This document shows positions 17,759-26,258 of a DNA stretch of 59,059 nucleotides, in pieces. The position numbers and the translations under genes are program-made. The stretch is from Synechococcales cyanobacterium GL140_1_metabinner_5_sub (lineage in GTDB: Bacteria > Cyanobacteriota > Cyanobacteriia > Cyanobacteriales > Chamaesiphonaceae), in NCBI GenBank assembly GCA_025359065.1, contig JANYHM010000119.1, positions 1 to 59,059 on the forward strand, written 5' to 3'. Position 1 is the stretch's first letter. Each line of letters opens with the position of its first letter. The notes under the pieces were generated by a model. The model saw only the letters and a program-made list of their open reading frames with translations. It made no database searches and was not told the origin of the DNA.

Positions 17759-18904
17759 ATGGCGGTACTATCCGACAAATCGAATTTATCTACCGTTTTA
17801 CAACTCCTGCTGTTTGTAGATGATCGGTATTGTAGTACACCCGAGTACTATAAAATATTGAACCATTTAGATAAAAATGATCTTAAGTCTGGCTTGAAAA
17901 TAATTGATGTAAGTGAACAGCCCGGTTTAGCTGAGCACTTTAAACTGGTAGCCACACCGACTTTGATTAAGTTATCACCAGCCCCACGACAAGTGTTTAC
18001 GGGCTATCACATTATTTCTGAGTTAGAAAATTGGCTACCGTCCTGGATAGAAGAAGCTGAAAATAACCTTCAAGAAGATCTTAGCTCTGAAAGTACTCTA
18101 GAGAATGTGTCAGATATTACCCAAATCCAAGAAATGGTGCGGTTAGCTGATGAGGTGTTTCGGCTACGACGGCAGCAGCAAGATTTAAAAGAACAGTTAC
18201 GTTTTAAAGAGCAGGCCGTTAGCATTTTGGCTCACGATCTGCGAAATCCTCTCACAGCAGCTAATTTGGCTCTCGATACGTTGGCGATCGCCAGAGATCC
18301 CAATGATTTACGGGTGGCTCATCTACAGCCCGAGCTAATGCAGAAGCTAGTCAGCCGCGCCAAAGAACAGGTGATGATTGTTGATCGATTAATCTCAGAT
18401 ATTTTACATTTATCCCAGGGCGCTGTTGTGGATATTCCGATTATTCCCCACCGTTTTAATATTGATGATTTGTTGAATGCGGTGATTCAACAATTGACTG
18501 AACCGTTCCACCGCAAAAAGCAGCAAATTCTGACCGATATTCCCCAAGATCTGCCGCCAGTGTATGCTGATATCGATCGGATTCGCCAAGTGCTCATCAA
18601 TTTGTTAGATAATGCCAGCAAATATACTCCCAGTGGTGGAAAAATTCAGGTGGTAGCGTTACATCGCACTAGTCAAAAGCTGCAAATTAGTGTGATTGAC
18701 AATGGCTTAGCAATTCCAGCTAGTGATTACGATTTGATTTTTCAGAAGTATTATCGGATGGAACGAGATGAATCGGAGGATGGCTATGGCTTGGGGCTGC
18801 CTTTGTGCAAAAGTATTATTCGTGCTCATTTTGGCCAAATTTGGGTGGAATCTTCACCGCGAGGTAATAGCTTTCATTTTACTCTGCCGGTATATTTAGG
18901 CTAA
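17759..18904 (+). CDS. sasA: Clock output histidine kinase SasA
   Basis: SasA reads the KaiC phosphorylation rhythm and phosphorylates RpaA to control global circadian transcription. The 381-residue protein has a KaiB-like thioredoxin fold at residues 15-100 (LLLFVDDRY, VATPTLIKLSPAPRQVF), a HisKA domain with phosphoacceptor His159 in LAHDLRNPLTAANL, and a HATPase with NLLDNASKYTP, DNGLAIPASD and GLGLPLCKSI. Length and order match SasA. The kai genes are not in the window. A 161-bp gap separates it from the Rrf2 gene. Confidence 0.93.
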   Translation: MAVLSDKSNLSTVLQLLLFVDDRYCSTPEYYKILNHLDKNDLKSGLKIIDVSEQPGLAEHFKLVATPTLIKLSPAPRQVFTGYHIISELENWLPSWIEEAENNLQEDLSSESTLENVSDITQIQEMVRLADEVFRLRRQQQDLKEQLRFKEQAVSILAHDLRNPLTAANLALDTLAIARDPNDLRVAHLQPELMQKLVSRAKEQVMIVDRLISDILHLSQGAVVDIPIIPHRFNIDDLLNAVIQQLTEPFHRKKQQILTDIPQDLPPVYADIDRIRQVLINLLDNASKYTPSGGKIQVVALHRTSQKLQISVIDNGLAIPASDYDLIFQKYYRMERDESEDGYGLGLPLCKSIIRAHFGQIWVESSPRGNSFHFTLPVYLG

Positions 18905-19038
18905 CCTAGGGAGATAAGAATAAATGAACACTCGAAAATGTTGAGCGTTCAAAGGCATATCCACAGAGGTCAACAAGCATAATTTAAGTAGAGAAACACT
19001 TTTCTAAAAGTGGATTCTCAAAAATAGTCAGCCAAGGT

Positions 19039-19146
19039 CTTATTAGACTGAAAGATAAAAGCGGACATCAAATGACAATGGTGAAGCATCAGATGTATGG
19101 ACGAGCAGGACTCGAATTACTCCGCAAACGCTTTATACTTGCTTAG
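19039..19146 (+). pseudogene. C-terminal remnant of an ISL3-like transposase
   Basis: An open stretch ending at TAG 19144 encodes HQMYGRAGLELLRKRF at its end. The pattern QMYGRAxFxLLRxRV closes ISL3-family transposases. Nothing upstream back to sasA gives the rest of a transposase, so this is a leftover fragment. The flanking 18905-19215 region has no other gene. Confidence 0.65.
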
Positions 19147-19215
19147 TAAAAGATTTAAAACAGTATTCTTTTCTAGCATTGTTGCTGGATCACCAAAAGC
19201 CTAGAAAAGCCCAGC

Positions 19216-20385
19216 CTAATTGACATTGAACACTTTTGGCAATCCCCTTGTCTTACCCGCGGATATTGAGCAGTTACCTTGAGACTGACGAGTATCAGTG
19301 ATCAACCAATCTAGTGCGGCTGCTTGTAGGTCAAGAGTTTCGCCAGTCTTATCGACACAATAACGGCCAAATACTAGTTTTTCATGAAGATAAGCTTGGA
19401 CACCAATATGCGAGTACTCAAATATTACACTGTTGTCGATAGTTGAATTTTTGCAGATGTAACAATTTCGACCAATCATCGTAGGGCCAATTATAGTAGC
19501 ACCGTCTTCAATTTTAGTCATAGCACCAACATACACCGGACCTTGAATATTGATCTTGTCCCAGTTAGCTGCGACATTAATGCCAGCATAAATACCAGGT
19601 TTTACTTGTTTACCTGGTATTGGTACATTTTTAACCTCTCCAAGTAAAACACTACATATAGCCTGCCAATAATCTGGCACTCTGCCAATGTCCACCCATT
19701 GAAAGTCCATGGAAACTCCATAAAACGGCGCGCCCATTTCTACTAATTTTGGAAAAAGATCTCCACCGATATCATATTCCTCATTGGCCGGAATATAATT
19801 GAAAATTTCTGGCTCGAAAATGTAAATTCCAGTGTTGATATCATTACTTAGTGCTGCTTTAATCGAAGGCTTTTCTTGAAAGGCTTTAATCCGACCGTCT
19901 TTATCCGTGACCACCACCCCATAACTAGAAACTTCTTCCTTAGGTACTGATTTCATAATTACGGTGGCTATAGACCCCTTTGCTCGATGCCATTTTACCG
20001 CAGCTTTTAAGTCTAAATCAATCAAGGCATCGCCACAAAGTACCACAAAAGTATCATCAAAAAATGGAGCAAATTCTTGAATGCGCTTCATGCCCCCAGC
20101 GGAACCAACTGCTTGACCAACTAGCTCTCCATTTGTACCAATAGAACCTTCAAAAGAATAGCCAATTTGTACTCCAAAGCGCTGACCATCGTGAAAGTAA
20201 CTTTCTATCTCTTGGGCTAGATGGCTGACATTGACCATGATTTCATCGAATCCGTTCTCACGTAGTAAATCAATCAAAAACTCCATTACGGGCTTCTGGA
20301 TGATAGGAATGAGTGGCTTAGGAATCGTGTAAGTGATGGGCCGCACTCGAGTCCCTTTCCCTGCCGCCAAAATCATAGCTTTCAT
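19216..20385 (-). CDS. Sugar-1-phosphate nucleotidyltransferase (mannose-1-P guanylyltransferase-like)
   Basis: A 389-residue cytoplasmic enzyme. The N-terminal nucleotidyltransferase domain has LAAGKGTRVRPITYTIPKP, with the active-site lysine of that motif, LCGDALIDLDL with the metal-binding aspartate, and FQEKP. A left-handed beta-helix (PVYVGAMTKIEDGATI, IGPTMIGRNCYI) follows. The family makes GDP-mannose or another NDP-sugar; the exact sugar cannot be fixed by eye. I start at ATG 20385 (MKAMILAAG). The tail of about 45 residues after the helix is extra. Placed beside the polysaccharide genes, it may supply a precursor for them, which is an inference. Confidence 0.83.
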   Translation of the reverse strand: MKAMILAAGKGTRVRPITYTIPKPLIPIIQKPVMEFLIDLLRENGFDEIMVNVSHLAQEIESYFHDGQRFGVQIGYSFEGSIGTNGELVGQAVGSAGGMKRIQEFAPFFDDTFVVLCGDALIDLDLKAAVKWHRAKGSIATVIMKSVPKEEVSSYGVVVTDKDGRIKAFQEKPSIKAALSNDINTGIYIFEPEIFNYIPANEEYDIGGDLFPKLVEMGAPFYGVSMDFQWVDIGRVPDYWQAICSVLLGEVKNVPIPGKQVKPGIYAGINVAANWDKINIQGPVYVGAMTKIEDGATIIGPTMIGRNCYICKNSTIDNSVIFEYSHIGVQAYLHEKLVFGRYCVDKTGETLDLQAAALDWLITDTRQSQGNCSISAGKTRGLPKVFNVN

Positions 20386-20799
20386 AAACTTCTGCAAAAT
20401 TTGCTAAATGGGACTTTCATATATCCAAAATTCCCTGAATTCTTCCAAAATCATCATTAAGGTGAATTTGATGAAATTAAACAAGTAGGTGTGCTTTATT
20501 AAACTTAAGATGCTTTTAGGCTGAGTAAAGGTTTTAGGTCGATCGATCAATCTTATATTTAACTGAGCCTTACCACTTATTAACCTCATAACTCTTTCAA
20601 CATTTACAAATAACTGTTCTTTCACATATAAGTTTTGAAAAGCCTAACTCAGATATTTGATCTCAGTAGTAGTACGTAAGAAATCGAATGAAATTCAAAT
20701 ATCATTTACTGAATATGCAGTGGGTATACTAGCTATCAAGAGCTTCAAGAGTCCCTAAATACTCTAGCTCTCTTCAGCAAATTTGAATATTTATCAAAA
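20386..20799. promoter_or_regulatory. AT-rich divergent intergenic region
   Basis: About 410 bp separate the nucleotidyltransferase from the OpgC-like gene. A 73-codon frame on the minus strand (20404-20625) has no recognisable motif and AT-rich codon use unlike its neighbours, so I do not call it a gene. Promoters for both flanking units must lie here; I could not identify them with confidence. Confidence 0.5.
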
Positions 20800-21972
20800 A
20801 TGATTAAGCTTATAGACACACCATCAAATACTACTACTATTAACAGCAAAGTACGCGAAAATACTTGGTGCTATAACCCGATCACTGAAGGTAAACGTGA
20901 TCTACGGATAGATTTTCTGCGAGGTTTGGCAATTGTCTCAATGGTTGTGAATCATTTAGAATGTAAATCGGTTTTCAATAATATTACTCAAGGACATATT
21001 TATGCTAGTTCTGCAGAAGGGTTTGTTTTTTTATCAGGATTTGTACTAGGATTTGTTACGTTACAACGCATTGATAAAATTGGCCTAAAGCCCGCTATGC
21101 TGAAACTACTAGAAAGAGCTAGAGTACTCTATGTAACTAGTTTTGTCTTGATGGCCGGCTTCGGGTTACTGAGCATTATGGCACCCTGGATGACGAGACC
21201 AAGTTTCGATCAAGCACCGGGAGCTTGGTGGCAAATTATCATGGCAGCAGGGACATTTCATCTAGCACCAGCCACAATTGACATTTTGCAGTTATATGTG
21301 GTGTGTTTATTAGCCTCTCCAGGCATTTTTTGGCTACTCCGTAGAGGGCTTTGGGCACCATTGTTAACCGTTTCCTGGACTTTGTGGGGGATCCAGCAAC
21401 TTCATCCCTATTCATTTAGCTTTCAGCCACTCGATCGCGCTCATCCATATTTTGTTTTTTGTACTTGGCAAATTTTATATGTTCATGGAGTGACCGCAGG
21501 ATATTATAAAGACCAGTTGGCCAAATTTTGGCGAAAACTATCTAAAGCTCCTTTCTTAGTGGGAATGGTAGTGATTGTTATAGGAGCATTAGTGACAGCT
21601 CACTATGATTTGCAGTTAGGCACTTGGCCAACAAAAGTACAAGATCGTGCCCTATGGTTGCAGATTACTGATCGAAGTACTAACGGCATTGTACGGCTGG
21701 TGACTTTGCTTGGTCTGTTTTCGCTGATATTTTTGTTGGTTGACGCTTTTTGGCAGCCTTTATATAAAAGTTTGGGTAAGTTGTTGATTCCCCTTGGGCA
21801 AAACTCGTTATATGTCTATATTCTTCATGTTTTCTTCACTGCAATTTGGTTTACGATTCCGGGCTTAACTCAGGGTCATATTGTTTTAGTTAGTCTGGCT
21901 CAGATGGCTGTCATTGGCCTCTGTTGGTTTTTGGTGAAGCGAGAATTTTTGTTCAAGATTATTCCACGTTAA
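20800..21972 (+). CDS. OpgC-family membrane acyltransferase
   Basis: A 390-residue protein with about ten hydrophobic segments and the OpgC signature RDLRIDFLRGLAIVSMVVNH followed by EGFVFLSGFVLG. OpgC proteins add acyl (for example succinyl) groups to periplasmic glucans. In this setting it likely decorates the polysaccharide made by the GT2 synthase at 37252. It is first in a three-gene run: 47 bases to the DUF3131 gene, which overlaps the SGNH hydrolase gene. An SGNH partner fits acylation or deacylation of the same polymer. Confidence 0.85.
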   Translation: MIKLIDTPSNTTTINSKVRENTWCYNPITEGKRDLRIDFLRGLAIVSMVVNHLECKSVFNNITQGHIYASSAEGFVFLSGFVLGFVTLQRIDKIGLKPAMLKLLERARVLYVTSFVLMAGFGLLSIMAPWMTRPSFDQAPGAWWQIIMAAGTFHLAPATIDILQLYVVCLLASPGIFWLLRRGLWAPLLTVSWTLWGIQQLHPYSFSFQPLDRAHPYFVFCTWQILYVHGVTAGYYKDQLAKFWRKLSKAPFLVGMVVIVIGALVTAHYDLQLGTWPTKVQDRALWLQITDRSTNGIVRLVTLLGLFSLIFLLVDAFWQPLYKSLGKLLIPLGQNSLYVYILHVFFTAIWFTIPGLTQGHIVLVSLAQMAVIGLCWFLVKREFLFKIIPR

Positions 21973-22019
21973 TTAGCTAAAAAATAGACATTTTACTGAT
22001 ATCGATCCCCAAAATTTTT

Positions 22020-23306
22020 ATGAAAACTACTGCTCCAACTTTCAATATTCGCCATCAAGCTTTGATCTGTCTGGCGATCGGCCTGACAGGCTGGGCCATA
22101 CATCAAGGTTTAACTTGGCGACAAAGCAATACTTTACCGATACCAATCAAGCGGGCAATGCCTCTAGAATGGCGCGACAAAGTTCTAGCACAAAAGGCTT
22201 GGACTTACTTCCAAAGTAATCGGCTCAAGGAAACTGGCCTGGTATCTTCGGCAGCTAAGTTTCCGGCTACTACAATGTGGGATGTGGCCAGTCAATTGGC
22301 GGGGATGACCGCTGCCCGCGAATTAGATTTGCTGCCACCAACAGAGTTCGATCAATGGATGGCGCAGACATTAGCATCTTTAGCCAAGTTGCCACTATAT
22401 AAAGGTGAATTGCCTAACAAAGCCTATAATGCTCGCACCCTTCAACCAGTGAATTATGGCCAGCTAGATAAGTATCAAGAAATTGGCTTTTCTGCGATCG
22501 ATCTAGGACGGCTGGCACTATGGCTAGATATTGTTGCTCATCGCTATCCTCAACATGCTGCTGCTGCCAAAGCTGTCACGGCTCGTTGGCAACTCAGCCG
22601 TTTAGAATCGCAGGGAAATTTAATGGGTACTCATATTGAAAAGGATCAAGAACAATGGGTACAAGAAGGTCGGTTAGGTTATGAGCAGTATGCTGCTTAT
22701 GGACTAACTAAAATTGGAGTAGTGGCCAAAAATGCCTTGAACCCCACAGTCCATGAACAGCTAGTAGATGTCAACGGAGTGAAAATCTCAGCAGATACTC
22801 GAACTACTTATCACAACTATGTTACTAGTGAGCCTTATGTCTTAGATGGTTTAGAAACGGGTTTTAAAGCTCTGTCCGCAGAATCTGCTGGCCGTTTATT
22901 GCAAGCCCAAACCCGGCGGACGTTGACTACAGGTGAGTTTACAGCCTGGTCAGAAGATAATATCGATCAGAAACCGTATTTTTTATATAACAATGTTTTT
23001 GTAGATGGCCAACCCTGGAAAGTCATTAGTCCACAAGGCAAAGATTATCATCAATTAAGAGTCAGTAGTACCAAAACAGCAGTGTCCTGGCACATGTTGT
23101 TTCGCAATCCCTATACCGAAAAGAATTATAAAGCTCTCAGTTGGCTAGCTGATCCTGCCCAGGGGGTTTTTGGAGGTGTGTATGAAGAAACTCAACAAAT
23201 CAACCGAGCACTTTCGTTAAATACCAATGGTCAAATTCTACAGGCGGTTCTTTACAGTAAAATTGGTCAATCATTGGAGGACTGGGCATATGGTAAGGCT
23301 CCCTAA
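22020..23306 (+). CDS. DUF3131-domain protein, membrane-anchored, single domain
   Basis: A 428-residue protein with one N-terminal hydrophobic segment (residues 12-30) and one DUF3131 domain. The features shared by all six such domains in the window are present: AWTYFQSNRL, TTMWDVASQLAGMTAA, LPNKAYNART, SAIDLGRLALW, EGRLGYEQYAAYGL, SEPYVLDGLE, WSEDNIDQKPYFLYN and LRVSSTKTAVSWHML. The paired acidic motif SEDNID is intact. The family has no proven biochemical role that I know; its regular helical pattern suggests an (alpha/alpha) barrel and possible glycan hydrolysis or binding. It overlaps the SGNH gene by 17 bases. Confidence 0.85.
   Translation: MKTTAPTFNIRHQALICLAIGLTGWAIHQGLTWRQSNTLPIPIKRAMPLEWRDKVLAQKAWTYFQSNRLKETGLVSSAAKFPATTMWDVASQLAGMTAARELDLLPPTEFDQWMAQTLASLAKLPLYKGELPNKAYNARTLQPVNYGQLDKYQEIGFSAIDLGRLALWLDIVAHRYPQHAAAAKAVTARWQLSRLESQGNLMGTHIEKDQEQWVQEGRLGYEQYAAYGLTKIGVVAKNALNPTVHEQLVDVNGVKISADTRTTYHNYVTSEPYVLDGLETGFKALSAESAGRLLQAQTRRTLTTGEFTAWSEDNIDQKPYFLYNNVFVDGQPWKVISPQGKDYHQLRVSSTKTAVSWHMLFRNPYTEKNYKALSWLADPAQGVFGGVYEETQQINRALSLNTNGQILQAVLYSKIGQSLEDWAYGKAP
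23276..23280 (+). promoter_or_regulatory. Ribosome binding site fixing the SGNH hydrolase start
   Basis: GGAGG lies nine bases before ATG 23290 and inside the end of the DUF3131 gene. It selects this ATG over an in-frame ATG at 23227 and implies translational coupling. Confidence 0.7.
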
Positions 23307-24447
23307 GTTTTTGATAAGTGTATTCATGAGCTTAATGGTATTTAGTATACTGATAATTAGTTCTCAGCAATCGCTGCCTGCTCCGTTGCCAGTACCTCAG
23401 ATTGCTACAACTCAACATCTGGCACCAAAAAAAGCACCCAAGGTAGTTTTTTTTGGTTCTAGTACTACGGTTGGTTTTGGTACTACCCGAGGCGATCGAC
23501 GTTGGACAACCTTGTTATCTAAGTATTTGGGCTGGCAAGAAATTAATGAAGGACTGTCTGGTTCCACTATCTCTACAGGAAATTGGCCAGGTAAGCCTAA
23601 GTATTTGGAGGCTGGCGTGGAACGCTGGCAGAGCAATGTTTTATCTCGTCACCCCGATCTGGTGGTGATGCTCTATGGTGTAAATGATGCTTACCGTAAA
23701 ATTGCCCTTGGTCAAGCTGATCAGCCAGGTACTTATAACGGCGATCTAAATAAAATGCTTACCGAGATGGCGAAGGAATTTCGTCCTGATCAACTGGTTA
23801 GTATCAGTTCTCAGCCTAATCAAGCAACAGCCGATCAGCGTGCTCCTTACGATGCGAGTCTATTGGCAACAACCCAAAAAGTAGGTAGTTACTTTATTGA
23901 TGGCCAAAAAGCCTTTCCGATTACCGATTTACCAGCTTATGCTGCTGACGGTTTACATTTAAACGACCTTGGCCATGCCACATTTGCTTCTTTCTTAGCC
24001 AACAAAATGATCGATCTTGGATTAGCAACGGCTCCTCCCTGTGCCCAAGGGGGTAATCAGCTTATTGGCGAGTTACAATCGTTGCCTAGTCAGACCCTGA
24101 TGATTGATCAATTGAGGCCACTGACTTTTGGGAGGTTAAAAGCTCTTGAAGTTCAATGGGTAGGTAGTGGTCAGGCACAGTTATCTATAGTCAGGCCCAA
24201 TGGTCAGGGTAATTATGAGTTGATCTATCGAACACCGATGTTAACAGTAAATAAAGGAACTGCCCAAGTTATGGTACCTAATTGGTGGGTACTAGAAGGT
24301 GATCGGTTGGCTGTGTGGTCAGATGCTGATTGTATCGGAGGATTACCAGTAACTTCACTTACCGCTGGTCATTTTGCTGTATCTGATATGACTCCTACTC
24401 TGGGACAGAATATGCCACAGGCGATCGCAATTCGCGCCACCAATTAA
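23290..24447 (+). CDS. SGNH/GDSL-type esterase, exported
   Basis: After an N-terminal hydrophobic segment (LPKFLISVFMSLMVFSILI) comes an SGNH hydrolase domain: block I VVFFGSSTTVGFG, an asparagine in block III (MLYGVNDAYRK) and the catalytic DGLHLNDLGH. The normal GDS serine block is GSS here. About 130 residues at the C-terminus form a beta-rich region of unknown role (LSIVRPNGQGNYELIYRTP). Such enzymes add or remove acetyl groups on extracellular polysaccharides. It is translationally coupled to the DUF3131 gene and shares its run with OpgC. A strong hairpin follows its stop. Confidence 0.85.
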   Translation: MVRLPKFLISVFMSLMVFSILIISSQQSLPAPLPVPQIATTQHLAPKKAPKVVFFGSSTTVGFGTTRGDRRWTTLLSKYLGWQEINEGLSGSTISTGNWPGKPKYLEAGVERWQSNVLSRHPDLVVMLYGVNDAYRKIALGQADQPGTYNGDLNKMLTEMAKEFRPDQLVSISSQPNQATADQRAPYDASLLATTQKVGSYFIDGQKAFPITDLPAYAADGLHLNDLGHATFASFLANKMIDLGLATAPPCAQGGNQLIGELQSLPSQTLMIDQLRPLTFGRLKALEVQWVGSGQAQLSIVRPNGQGNYELIYRTPMLTVNKGTAQVMVPNWWVLEGDRLAVWSDADCIGGLPVTSLTAGHFAVSDMTPTLGQNMPQAIAIRATN

Positions 24448-24463
24448 CTGGAGTACCATTTAG

Positions 24464-24502
24464 TCAAAAGAAGGTAGTAAAGTTTTTGCTACCTTCTTTT
24501 GA
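24464..24502. terminator. Hairpin after the OpgC-DUF3131-SGNH unit
   Basis: A perfect 14-bp stem, TCAAAAGAAGGTAG at 24464-24477 and its complement at 24489-24502, surrounds an 11-base loop. It starts 16 bases after the SGNH stop codon. The descending arm ends in TTCTTTTGA, so only a weak U-tract exists. It is a probable terminator or transcript-end stabiliser. Confidence 0.6.
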
Positions 24503-24639
24503 GTTGACCCACATTTTTGATTTTCAATATTTACACTGACCAGACAGCAAACATATTTTTATTGTAGTTTCTTTGACATCAAGTTTTGGGAATACTCAAT
24601 ATAGAAAAATCCATCAATTCAGCATAAATAGAGATTGCA

Positions 24640-26256
24640 GTGAAAATCCTAAATCAATTATTTATTCAGCACTCTATCAGAAGCTATTTCTACTTAGAGC
24701 AAAAAATAATTTGCCCTACCAAAGTAGGTGCATTATTTTTTTTACTATTTATGGAGATGTTTAGCTCCACAGCATTTGCCCAAATAACCACTGCGACACC
24801 AATTAGCCAACGCTCAGCTACTGTTGAGCCATCAGAGACAATAAGTATCTATTCACACAAATTACTGTTGGCAGAAGCAGAAACTGCAAATTTTAGCTCA
24901 GATACATTTAATCCTGGTTTGCAATTACCACCAGCTAAGACAGAAGACTTGAATACAAAACCCCAAACTCGATCAAATTCAGCACCATTACCTCCACCGG
25001 CCAATCTAGCAAATCCACCACTATCAAACACCACACCTGTCCGCCAAATAGTAGAAGTTTCTTCTGATTCCAATAATTTTAACCCTGGGCTAATACTGCC
25101 CCCTCCCAAGACAGAGTTACCAGTGCCACCACCAAAAGCACCACAATTAAAGCCCGTAAATCCATCTCCAGAGCAAGTATTATCTGGTCAAGTGCAGGGC
25201 AAACCAAACCCAGTAGTGATTCAGTCCGACATACAAACACCTGGCCGTTCTCGACTAGGTGGAAGTCGGCAACAGGCAGAACAGGCTAAACCAGCAGCAA
25301 ATTTCCCACCGGTCAAACCTGAACAATCAAAGCGAGAGCAAGCTAAACCGGCATCGAATGCAGCCCAACCAATTTTGGCTAAAGGGGCAATCCTGATTTT
25401 GGAATCATTGGTACCAAATGTTCAGAATACTCGCAACGAGTCGGGACAGATCAATCAGATAGCAGAAACAACAGCCAGTTTTCTGTTGGAGAATGGCGAT
25501 CGGATTAAATTAGTTACCGGATATAACACTTTCATCAAACCAGGATTTGCTACTGTCAATAACGTGCCGATCAATCTTAGCTGGGAAACTAAAATCGACT
25601 CAGTGAAAATTGAGCCATTGATCGGAGTAAATCTTTTTGATCGGCTTACTAGTAGCCCCACTTACGGATTAAAAGTGGTCATACCAATTGCCTCGGGTTT
25701 AACTTTATCTGGAGCTGTAGAATCTGGAGCCTACACATTTAATACCGAAACTATCCAAAATCAGATATCTGCTGTCAGATATGGGCCAGGGATCTCCTGG
25801 CAAATCGATCAAGACACTAGCTTTTTGGCTATTTATAAATTTGGCAATTACAGTGATGGCAATACCGAAAATCAACTATTTAGTCGGTTAGAACATAAGT
25901 CTGGACAGTTTTGGGTTGCTGCTAACTTATTTTCTTGGGGGTATGGTAAAAATATTGGGTCGGCTAGTGGGTATTTTTCACCATCAGATTTCCTGGCTTA
26001 TAGTGGCGAAATCGGTGTAGAAGGGAGTGTTCTATTTGACTCTTTGACCTGCCGCCTCTCTGCCCAGCTAGGAAATCAGCAAGCTAGTGGTGTAACGACT
26101 ATTGGACAAGCTTTTCAAGGTCTTTGTAAAACAAAGCTTTCTTCTTCATTAGAAGCTAACTTTGGTTATGGGTTTGGCAACTCTCGCAAAGATTTTAGTT
26201 CTCAAGAAACCGGAAACACTAACACCATAACTGGAGGATTAACATATAAATTTTAG
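24640..26256 (+). CDS. Putative outer-membrane beta-barrel with proline-rich arm
   Basis: I do not recognise a named family. The 538-residue protein starts at GTG 24640, has a signal peptide ending at STAFAQ (near residue 48), then about 200 residues rich in Pro, Gln and Lys with repeated FNPGLxLPPxKTE and EQAKPAxN units. From about residue 270 it alternates amphipathic beta segments (YGLKVVIPIASGLTLSGAVE, SFLAIYKFGNY, FWVAANLFSWGYG) and ends in GGLTYKF with a C-terminal phenylalanine, the usual barrel assembly signal. YFSPSDFLAYSGEIGV resembles segments of BcsC-type barrels. In this locus it may be the export pore. It ends two bases from the convergent GH9 gene. Confidence 0.6.
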   Translation: MKILNQLFIQHSIRSYFYLEQKIICPTKVGALFFLLFMEMFSSTAFAQITTATPISQRSATVEPSETISIYSHKLLLAEAETANFSSDTFNPGLQLPPAKTEDLNTKPQTRSNSAPLPPPANLANPPLSNTTPVRQIVEVSSDSNNFNPGLILPPPKTELPVPPPKAPQLKPVNPSPEQVLSGQVQGKPNPVVIQSDIQTPGRSRLGGSRQQAEQAKPAANFPPVKPEQSKREQAKPASNAAQPILAKGAILILESLVPNVQNTRNESGQINQIAETTASFLLENGDRIKLVTGYNTFIKPGFATVNNVPINLSWETKIDSVKIEPLIGVNLFDRLTSSPTYGLKVVIPIASGLTLSGAVESGAYTFNTETIQNQISAVRYGPGISWQIDQDTSFLAIYKFGNYSDGNTENQLFSRLEHKSGQFWVAANLFSWGYGKNIGSASGYFSPSDFLAYSGEIGVEGSVLFDSLTCRLSAQLGNQQASGVTTIGQAFQGLCKTKLSSSLEANFGYGFGNSRKDFSSQETGNTNTITGGLTYKF

Positions 26257-26258
26257 CC

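Noticed and set aside
20404-20625. 73-codon minus-strand frame between the nucleotidyltransferase and OpgC genes
   Set aside because: AT-rich, no domain, no ribosome binding site, and codon use unlike the neighbours.
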